DNA of 64,000 nucleotides from Oscillospiraceae bacterium (lineage in GTDB: Bacteria > Bacillota > Clostridia > Oscillospirales > Oscillospiraceae), in contig CAJTFN010000010.1 of assembly GCA_910575815.1 (NCBI GenBank), positions 124,001-188,000 of the forward strand, given 5' to 3'. The position numbers and the translations under genes were made by a program. The notes beneath the pieces are model-generated. The model did not search any database. It saw nothing but the letters and a program-made list of their open reading frames with translations, and had not been told where the DNA came from. Shown here in pieces: positions 58,204 to 64,000 of this stretch (within the stretch, counting starts at the first letter, position 1; every line of letters begins with the position of its first letter).

Positions 58204-59245
58204 ACCCGCTGCCTTCCTCCTGTGTAAACCGGTCCACCAGGCCCTCGGTGACCACAACCCGGCCATCCTCCGTGATCAAAACCAGCTCAAAGGGCGTCTT
58301 GGAGCTTTTCCAAAACCGCCAGAAATCCAGGGCCTGCTCCTCCCCCATGACAAACAGTGCGGTGGACAGCGCGTCGCACATCGTTCCGGGGTATTCTGGA
58401 AGGGCACAGTCCGCCACTACGGTGACGGAGACAAGGCCGCTGTCCGCCGGATAGCCTGTGGCCGGATCAATGATGTGGTGATAGTGCTCCCCGTTCTCCT
58501 CGAAGAATCGCTGATACCCCCCGGAGGTGACGGCGAAGGAATCCGTCAGGTTCAGAACTCCGGCAAAGGCATTTGGATTCTCCGCCCGGGCCGGGTCCTG
58601 GATGCCTACACGCCAGGGGGTTCCGTCGGGCCGGCCGCCATAGGCCAACACGTTTCCTCCCAGGCTGATGTTAGCCCTGGGAACCTCGTACTCCTGAAGG
58701 ACCTCCAGAATCTTGTCGGCGGCGTAGCCCTTGGCGATGGCCCCCAGGTCGATGGACTGGCCGGGAGACAGGGAGACGCTGGTGACAATTCCTGGAGTAG
58801 AGAACTGAGGTCTGCCCTTTAAACGCAAGAGCTCCTCCAGCTCCTCCTGGGAGGGGACGCGGAAGCTGTCCTCTGTAAATCCCCAGGCGGAGGCTACGGG
58901 GGCGATGGAGATGTCCAGGGCTCCATTCGTCCATTGATGATACGTGTTGGCGATTAGGATCAGACGACCGAGATCTTCTTCCACCTCCACAGACTCCCCC
59001 CCGGCATTGTTAAGCCGGGAGACGGCGCTGTCCGGGTCCGTCCGGGAGAACTGAGCCTCCAGGTCCCGGATGGTGTCCTCACAGGCGTAGGCCGCGGGGA
59101 CGCTGCGCTCGCCGTAGGTCGTGATGAGCATGGCGGTGTCCATGGCGAGGACCTGGATGCTCTCCCGGGCCGTGTCCGGGTCCACCGGGGCGGCGCAGCC
59201 GCCCAGCAGCGCCAACAGTAAAACATAAAGGATAAGACGTCTCAT
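58181..59245 (-). CDS. apbE: ApbE-type FAD:protein FMN transferase lipoprotein
   Basis: 354 residues from ATG 59245. A lipoprotein signal ends LLGGC (Cys17). The ApbE domain is complete: MDTAMLITTYG near the start, SIDLGAIAKGYAADK (about 165-179), the NISLGGNVLAYG strand, and HHIIDPATGYPAD (about 255-267) followed by CDALSTALFVMG, which holds the Mg and FAD site. It attaches FMN by a phosphoester to Thr/Ser of membrane flavoproteins outside the membrane. Promoter at 59369-59397. Confidence 0.95.
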   Translation of the reverse strand: MRRLILYVLLLALLGGCAAPVDPDTARESIQVLAMDTAMLITTYGERSVPAAYACEDTIRDLEAQFSRTDPDSAVSRLNNAGGESVEVEEDLGRLILIANTYHQWTNGALDISIAPVASAWGFTEDSFRVPSQEELEELLRLKGRPQFSTPGIVTSVSLSPGQSIDLGAIAKGYAADKILEVLQEYEVPRANISLGGNVLAYGGRPDGTPWRVGIQDPARAENPNAFAGVLNLTDSFAVTSGGYQRFFEENGEHYHHIIDPATGYPADSGLVSVTVVADCALPEYPGTMCDALSTALFVMGEEQALDFWRFWKSSKTPFELVLITEDGRVVVTEGLVDRFTQEEGSGYDYETVS

Positions 59246-59368
59246 AAGCAACCTCTCTCAAAACCGCAAACACGGGTTCCATTGGGGAGTTTCCCAAGCC
59301 AAAGACCCCTTCCTCCATTCCGAATTTCTGGGGTTCCATTGGCCAGCGGGCGTGTTCAGAACGGCTAT

Positions 59369-59397
59369 AGTATACCACGCCCGGAGCCGCTTCTCAA
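59369..59397 (-). promoter_or_regulatory. Promoter of the apbE operon
   Basis: Minus strand TTGAGA (59397-59392), 17 nt, TATACT (59374-59369), about 120 nt before apbE. Confidence 0.65.
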
Positions 59398-59446
59398 CGA
59401 AAACTGGAGATTCCGCGAAAAAATAAAAATCCTGGCAGCTTAGGCC

Positions 59447-59475
59447 TTGCAAAAGGAGAAAAAGTCTGCTATACT
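59447..59475 (+). promoter_or_regulatory. Promoter of the 246-aa membrane protein gene
   Basis: TTGCAA (59447-59452), 17 nt, TATACT (59470-59475), 73 nt before the start codon and divergent from the apbE promoter. Confidence 0.65.
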
Positions 59476-59548
59476 ATTTAAGCATGTCGGTGGAGGCTTT
59501 TTTTCCGCTGCATTTTTGAAAGAAAAAACACCTTGGAGGTCTTGATAA

Positions 59549-60289
59549 ATGGCAAAGAATCCGAACAGAAAGTCCATGAAGCGGGATAATTCCCTGTACG
59601 GCGCGACCATCTTCTTCCTTGCGGCCTGCTTGGCGGAGTTTTATCTCCTGGCACTTCGCAAATATTACATCCACGGCGACGTGGTGACCGAGGTCCTGCC
59701 CTGGCACAGCCGGCTTTTGGCGTTTGCGGGCGTTGGGGCGGCGGTGCTGGTCCTGGGCGTGGTGCTGAGCGTCCTTTGGAAAGCGGACAGTCGCAAGCGG
59801 CTCATCGGCTGGTGCCTCACCGGGCTGGGTGTCTTCTTCGGTGCCGGCAGCCTGATGATCCGCCAGTACCAGGAGCCCGCCGTGATGCTGCTCAGCGTGG
59901 TGGTGCCGGTGCTGATGGTGCTCACCGTTATCTGGGCGTTCTATGAGCGGGAGTGCTCCGTGGCCCTGACGGCCCTGAGTGGGACTCTGGTGGTCCTGTG
60001 GGTGTGCCGCCGGCTGTTCAGCAGCCTGACAATGGGTGTGCCGGTGAAGGTGCTGTCCGTGGTTTACGTTCTGTTGCTGGGCGGCCTGTGCTGGCTGGCG
60101 AAGAACAAGAAGCTGGGGAAGCTGCTCCCTGACAACGCGGACCTGATGCCGATCTATGCCGCGGCCGGTCTTTCCGCCGTAGGCGTGGTGCTGGGCTTGT
60201 TCAGCGCGACCATTCTTTACTATGCTATGTGGGGCCTGGGCATCGTGGTTTTCGCCCTGGCGGTGTACTACACCGTGCGCCAGCTGTAA
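59549..60289 (+). CDS. Seven-helix membrane protein of unknown function
   Basis: 246 residues from ATG 59549 with TTGGAGGT upstream. A basic cytoplasmic start (MAKNPNRKSMKR) is followed by about seven hydrophobic segments in alternating register, joined by short loops. No motif or family is recognised. It is a single-gene transcript with its own promoter and a terminator, divergent from the apbE operon. Confidence 0.85.
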   Translation: MAKNPNRKSMKRDNSLYGATIFFLAACLAEFYLLALRKYYIHGDVVTEVLPWHSRLLAFAGVGAAVLVLGVVLSVLWKADSRKRLIGWCLTGLGVFFGAGSLMIRQYQEPAVMLLSVVVPVLMVLTVIWAFYERECSVALTALSGTLVVLWVCRRLFSSLTMGVPVKVLSVVYVLLLGGLCWLAKNKKLGKLLPDNADLMPIYAAAGLSAVGVVLGLFSATILYYAMWGLGIVVFALAVYYTVRQL

Positions 60290-60308
60290 AGACTGCCTCT
60301 GACCGAAA

Positions 60309-60343
60309 TAGAGCCCGCCGTCCGATGGGACGGCGGGCTTTTG
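60309..60343. terminator. Terminator between convergent genes
   Basis: AGCCCGCCGTCC pairs with GGACGGCGGGCT around GATG, followed by TTTT. A partial copy of the stem follows at about 60350-60366. Confidence 0.8.
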
Positions 60344-60367
60344 ACGTTGTCCCATCGGACGGCGGAC

Positions 60368-62146
60368 TCATTGAAATTCTCCCAGACGAATATCCATGCC
60401 GATCTCAAAGGCCCGGTCCCAGGGGAAGCGGTAGTTTTCCAGGGCGACGCCACCCCAGCGGCGCTCCTCCGGGCCCTCTTTCAGGGAGGACAGGAAGTGG
60501 CTCCGCTCCAGATTCCGGATAACGGGGGCTGTCTCCTTCTCCATACCCTCCTCCAGGCGGCGGAGCAGGTCCTCCCGGTCCAGCTCGGGGAACCAGAAGT
60601 TGTTGGGGTCCCCGCCCAGGTCGTTTCGGATATCATGCAAGAGGTTGTTCCGGACCACGCCCTTGTAACAGAAGTCCTTGAGGACGCTGTCGGCCAACGT
60701 CCGGGCCCAGGCCCGGTCTATGGGATCCGTGTTCTCGCCGTTTTTCAGTATGGCGTAGCGGGCCACGCCGTGGCTCAGGGCGGTGCCGGTGACGATGGCC
60801 ATGTCCAGCATCCCGGAGTAGGCCAGGAGATACCCCAGCTCCGCCTTTTTCGTCAGGGTTTCGTAAACGGTGGTCCCATAGGTCCCGTTGCTGGCGTCGA
60901 TCAAAATGGTGGGCATCTGCTGCTTTCGCTTGTCCTCCAGCGCCTGGAGAAGCCGGCTGATATACGCCTGCTTTTGGGTTTCGTCTTTTGGCTGGGTCAG
61001 GACGAAGATATACATTCCGGCGGCTTGGTTACACGGGAGCAGATCGAAGAACTGGTTGTGCTCCTCCACGATCTTCCACAGGGGCTGGAAGTCATACTCA
61101 CAGGCGGGCTGGTCATACGTATCGCCGAAGTAATCGACGATGACGCTGGCTCCCTGCCAGCCTGTCTCGTCCAGGTACATCCGGGTCACGGCCTTGAAGG
61201 CCAGATCGTCCACCCCGGAGAGGAGCCAGTCGATCTGCTGGTTGCCCTCCTCCCCCTTCTTGGTTCGGAGACCCCGGCGGAGAAAGGCAATCTCGTTTTT
61301 TTGGATGCAGTCCTCCAGGGAGGAGTCGTCGATACCAATCAAAAGCCGGAAGTTCTCATACCCCGGCTGGGCTAAAATCCGCTGCACCTCATCGGAGAGC
61401 CCCAGCTTCCGCTCCCGGGCCGCCAGGTAGTCCTCCACCAGCTCCGGGCCAAACCCCTCGGGCTCCGCGAGGGGCTCGCCGCCTGCGCCATAGCGGTAGC
61501 CGGCGCAGACGTTGGCAAGGGTTAGTGCCTCCCAGCCCTCCAGAGTTTCCCGGGGCTCCGCGCCATAGGCCCGAAGGGCGTTGTACTCCTCCAGCGTCCC
61601 CCCTTCATAGCCCACGGTGGGGGCCAGCCGCATGACGGAGTCCAAAAGCCAGACCACGTTGTGTTCGTCCTCCGCCAGCTTTGCCAAGAGGTCTTCTACC
61701 AGCTGGGACGCGGAGGCGGTTCCGCCGCCGGGGAGCTCCAGCTCGTCCCCGGTGAGGGACCGGGAGCTGACCAGCCCCCCGGAATGAAGCTGGTCCAGGG
61801 AGAGAATGTAGCGGTCGCAGCCCGCCGCCTCCTGTTGGAGCACCCAGGTGTAAAGAGACCAGGGCTCTCCCCGCTGGAGACTGTCAAAGTTTTTCGGCTG
61901 GTGGTCCAGGGCCGTCCGGTAGAGGACCGTTTCCGGCATATTCAGAGCGTATCCCATGGACTCCGCCAGATACACCACTCGCTCCACGTTGTCGGGCCGG
62001 TCGTCCAGAGGCACGTAGGCAATGGTCTTCCCCGGCTCCGAAGCGCTGGGCTCCGGATAGGGCAGGGGCTCCGTCCGGCGGGGGGCGCAGCCTGTCAGCA
62101 GGACCAGGGCCAGGGCCGCCGCCCAAAGGCGTTTCACTCGTTTCAT
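60368..62146 (-). CDS. DUF4127-family lipoprotein
   Basis: 592 residues from ATG 62146 behind AAGGAGGT. Lipoprotein signal ends LLTGC (Cys20). The DUF4127 opening YVPLDDRPDNVERVVYLAE is followed by LDQLHSGGLVSSR, a mid-protein IDDSS segment and the DASNGTYGTTVYETL region, all as in the family. Members are exported in Firmicutes and of unknown function; the conserved Asp, Asn, His pattern suggests an enzyme. It is upstream-adjacent to ybaB on the same strand with a 47-nt gap. Confidence 0.9.
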   Translation of the reverse strand: MKRVKRLWAAALALVLLTGCAPRRTEPLPYPEPSASEPGKTIAYVPLDDRPDNVERVVYLAESMGYALNMPETVLYRTALDHQPKNFDSLQRGEPWSLYTWVLQQEAAGCDRYILSLDQLHSGGLVSSRSLTGDELELPGGGTASASQLVEDLLAKLAEDEHNVVWLLDSVMRLAPTVGYEGGTLEEYNALRAYGAEPRETLEGWEALTLANVCAGYRYGAGGEPLAEPEGFGPELVEDYLAARERKLGLSDEVQRILAQPGYENFRLLIGIDDSSLEDCIQKNEIAFLRRGLRTKKGEEGNQQIDWLLSGVDDLAFKAVTRMYLDETGWQGASVIVDYFGDTYDQPACEYDFQPLWKIVEEHNQFFDLLPCNQAAGMYIFVLTQPKDETQKQAYISRLLQALEDKRKQQMPTILIDASNGTYGTTVYETLTKKAELGYLLAYSGMLDMAIVTGTALSHGVARYAILKNGENTDPIDRAWARTLADSVLKDFCYKGVVRNNLLHDIRNDLGGDPNNFWFPELDREDLLRRLEEGMEKETAPVIRNLERSHFLSSLKEGPEERRWGGVALENYRFPWDRAFEIGMDIRLGEFQ

Positions 62147-62193
62147 AAAACCTCCTTGAAAAAAGGCGGGACCATCCCGGTCCCGCCCTTCGT

Positions 62194-62562
62194 TTAAATG
62201 CTCAAGCCTCCCAGGTTCAGCCCGCCGGTGATGCTGTCCATGGCCTTGTCCATGGCGTCCCCGGCCTGGCGCAGAGCCTCGTTGACGGCGGAGACCACCA
62301 GGTCCTGGAGCATCTCCACGTCCTCCGGGTCCACGGCCTCGGGCTTGATGGTGAGGGAGGTCAATTCCTTCTTGCCGCTGGCCACAGCCTCCACCGCGCC
62401 GCCGCCGACACTGGCGGTAAAGGAGCGGTTCTCCACCTCCGTCTGGGCGGCGTTCATGGCCTCCTGCATCTGGGCGATCTGCTGTTGGACGGCGGCCTGG
62501 CGCTGGGCGCCGGTGGCCTTCATACTGCCGCTGCTGAAACCGCGGCGGGCACTGTAACCCAT
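62194..62562 (-). CDS. ybaB: YbaB/EbfC-family nucleoid-associated protein
   Basis: 122 residues from ATG 62562 behind AAAGGAGAAG. A Gly/Ser/Arg-rich N-terminus is longer than usual (about 15 residues extra), then the family core (QQQIAQMQEAMNAAQTEVENRSFTASVGGGAVEAVASGKKELTSLTI) and the C-terminal helix. It forms tweezer-like DNA-binding dimers. It lies just downstream of dnaX, the widespread dnaX-ybaB-recR arrangement; recR is not found downstream here, where a DUF4127 gene follows instead. Confidence 0.93.
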   Translation of the reverse strand: MGYSARRGFSSGSMKATGAQRQAAVQQQIAQMQEAMNAAQTEVENRSFTASVGGGAVEAVASGKKELTSLTIKPEAVDPEDVEMLQDLVVSAVNEALRQAGDAMDKAMDSITGGLNLGGLSI

Positions 62563-62580
62563 AGTAATCTTCTCCTTTGT

Positions 62581-64000
62581 TTACTTGATTTCAATGTTGT
62601 CAAACTGCTGGCCGAAGGCCACCAGATTTTTCAGGTTCTCCTCCGGAGAGGCCTTTGGCGGTTCTCCCGTCCGGAGAAGCAGCCTCACCGGCCCGCCGGT
62701 CAGGGCCTCCGCCTCCTGGGTCAGGGCGTCCCGGACCCGTTCGTTGTCCAGGCGGCCCGCCGTCAAATCGTCGGGGGCGCAGACCGTCAGCAGGTCGCCC
62801 TCCAAAAAGCCGGAGCACATGCCCAGGAAGGGACGGTACATGGGGGGCAGGCGGCCCTTGCAGTTCTCCACCAGGGTTCGCCACCAGCCGCCGGCGATCT
62901 GGACGGGAGCTGCGGCGGGAGGGCGCTCGGAGGGCGCTGGAGGCGCTTTCGGAGGCTGCGGCAGGGGAGCCGGAGGCGCTTTGGGCTCCTGGGCCGGGGG
63001 AGGGGCTTCGTCCGGGGTGTCGTAAACCCGCTGTCCCGGTTCCTCCGGCAGGGGCGGCTCCTCCGGCAGAGGGGGTTCATCCCAGGGGGGGGAGCTTTCC
63101 GTCAATCCCGCCGGAGCTTCCTCCCTGGGCGGTGGATCCAGGGGCGCTTGAGAGGCGGGAGCTTTCCGTTGAGGCGGCGGGGCCTGGTCCAATGGCGATG
63201 AGGCGGCGGGCCGCTGGGCCAGCTCCGCCCGGGCGGACTGGTTGTCCTCCAGGCGGCGGATCCGGGCCTCCAGGGCCGTCAGATCTCCAGAGAGGCTCTC
63301 GTCGCAAAGGCGCAGGAGACAAAGCTCCGTATCCAAACGTCGGTTGACGCTGGCATATAATTCCGCCGAGGCTTTTTGCAGAGTGGAGGCCATGTGCAGG
63401 AAGCGCCCAGCGGCCGCGTCCCTGCCCAGACGATCCAAGGCGGCGGCGTCATAGCCGCCGGAGAGGAGGGCTGCGCCGCCTTTGGGGGCGGTTTTTTGCA
63501 GCAACAGGTCCCGGGTCAGCGTGGACAGCTCTGAGAGCACGGCTCCCATGTCCTTGCCGCTCTTGTAAAGCTCGTCCAGCAGCAGCAGGGCGGCCTGGGC
63601 GTCCCGCCGTAAAAGCAGCTCCATCAGCCGGGCAGTTTGCAGGTTCCCCGCCAGTCCCAGCACATCCAGCACGGCGTCGGCGTCGATGACGCCTCCGGCG
63701 GCGGCGCATTGATCCAGCAGGCTCAGCCCGTCCCGCAGGGCCCCGTCGGCCAGGCGGCTCAAGAGCTCCGCCCCGTCGGCCCGGAGGTCGATGCCCTCCT
63801 GCTCCGCCACATAGCCCAGCCGCCTGGCCACGTCCTCCGGCTGGATGCGCCGGAAGGAGAACCGCTGGCACCGGGAAAGAATGGTGGCCGGAACCTTGTG
63901 GAGCTCCGTGGTGGCCAGGATGAACATCAGGTGCTCCGGCGGTTCCTCCAGAATTTTCAAAAGGGCGTTGAAGGCGGCGGTGGAGAGCATGTGGACCTCG
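62581..64000 (-). CDS. dnaX: DNA polymerase III gamma/tau subunit, N-terminus outside the window
   Basis: The frame runs on past the right edge, so the Walker A region is missing. Visible from the edge: EVHMLSTAAFNALLKILEEPPEHLMFILATTELHKVPATILSRCQRFSF (written in part), including the sensor and arginine-finger region SRCQRF, then domain III and a long Pro-rich linker typical of tau (about 130 residues). The C-terminal 110 residues form the polymerase-binding domain. It is the clamp-loader ATPase that couples the two polymerases. TAA at 62583-62581, 18 nt before ybaB. Confidence 0.95.
   Translation of the reverse strand, partial: EVHMLSTAAFNALLKILEEPPEHLMFILATTELHKVPATILSRCQRFSFRRIQPEDVARRLGYVAEQEGIDLRADGAELLSRLADGALRDGLSLLDQCAAAGGVIDADAVLDVLGLAGNLQTARLMELLLRRDAQAALLLLDELYKSGKDMGAVLSELSTLTRDLLLQKTAPKGGAALLSGGYDAAALDRLGRDAAAGRFLHMASTLQKASAELYASVNRRLDTELCLLRLCDESLSGDLTALEARIRRLEDNQSARAELAQRPAASSPLDQAPPPQRKAPASQAPLDPPPREEAPAGLTESSPPWDEPPLPEEPPLPEEPGQRVYDTPDEAPPPAQEPKAPPAPLPQPPKAPPAPSERPPAAAPVQIAGGWWRTLVENCKGRLPPMYRPFLGMCSGFLEGDLLTVCAPDDLTAGRLDNERVRDALTQEAEALTGGPVRLLLRTGEPPKASPEENLKNLVAFGQQFDNIEIK

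Overview
The window reads as high-GC chromosome of a gut Firmicute, most like the Oscillospiraceae (Flavonifractor/Oscillibacter-type). Grounds: clostridial-type homodimeric pyruvate:ferredoxin oxidoreductase, clostridial conjugation genes, AGGAGG ribosome sites, and DUF4127, Gx-transporter/NusG-II and SLH-domain families. Taxonomy is inference; no rRNA is present.

Positions 1-34.7 kb are the right part of an integrative conjugative element (ICE) whose left end lies outside the window. Its backbone is GC-rich. It carries a Fic protein, a PAPS-reductase-like PP-loop protein, MobC and a MOBP-type relaxase, a DUF3801 protein, VirD4 coupling protein, a small pilin-like membrane protein, VirB6-like protein, a DUF4313 gene broken by one base, PrgI, VirB4, an NlpC/P60 wall hydrolase, a RepA_N initiator, a DinG-like helicase, and finally excisionase and tyrosine integrase. 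The integrase abuts the 3' end of an initiator tRNA-fMet gene (34.70 kb), the probable attachment site. Three unrelated minus-strand genes sit inside the plus-strand transfer operon. Several transfer genes appear to start at near-cognate codons (CTG, ATA, ATC) placed correctly behind strong ribosome sites.

Between repA and the helicase, 17.24-30.7 kb is an AT-rich cargo island of clearly different composition. Its most interesting content is a compact regulon. A TcdR/UviA/BotR-like sigma factor (17243-17791) and a TcdE/UtxA-type holin (17959-18333) lie beside three cargo proteins that have no signal peptide: an unrecognised 328-aa protein, a phosphodiester-glycosidase-like protein, and a peptidoglycan-binding/SleB-type wall hydrolase. 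The sigma gene and all three cargo genes each have an upstream TTTACA-N17-CTC(T/C)(T/C)T promoter with identical spacing. This matches what is known for TcdR-type promoters, so the set looks like a small holin-dependent export system riding on an ICE. The island also holds an ECF sigma/anti-sigma pair with a small secreted protein, an XRE/ECF pair, SLH and RCC1-repeat surface proteins, an intact IS5-family element and a MITE-like element.

From 34.7 kb on the sequence is chromosomal. It holds tRNA-fMet and tRNA-Leu, a decayed CHAP/SLH-like pseudogene, rpoB-rpoC with their own promoter, a ComM-type ATPase, an XRE membrane regulator and nifJ. These are followed by an S41 protease with SLH repeats, a tightly overlapping AAA+/membrane protein/M3 peptidase operon, an ApbE/NusG-II/Gx-transporter set resembling extracellular electron transfer genes, a DUF4127 lipoprotein, ybaB and the 3' part of dnaX.
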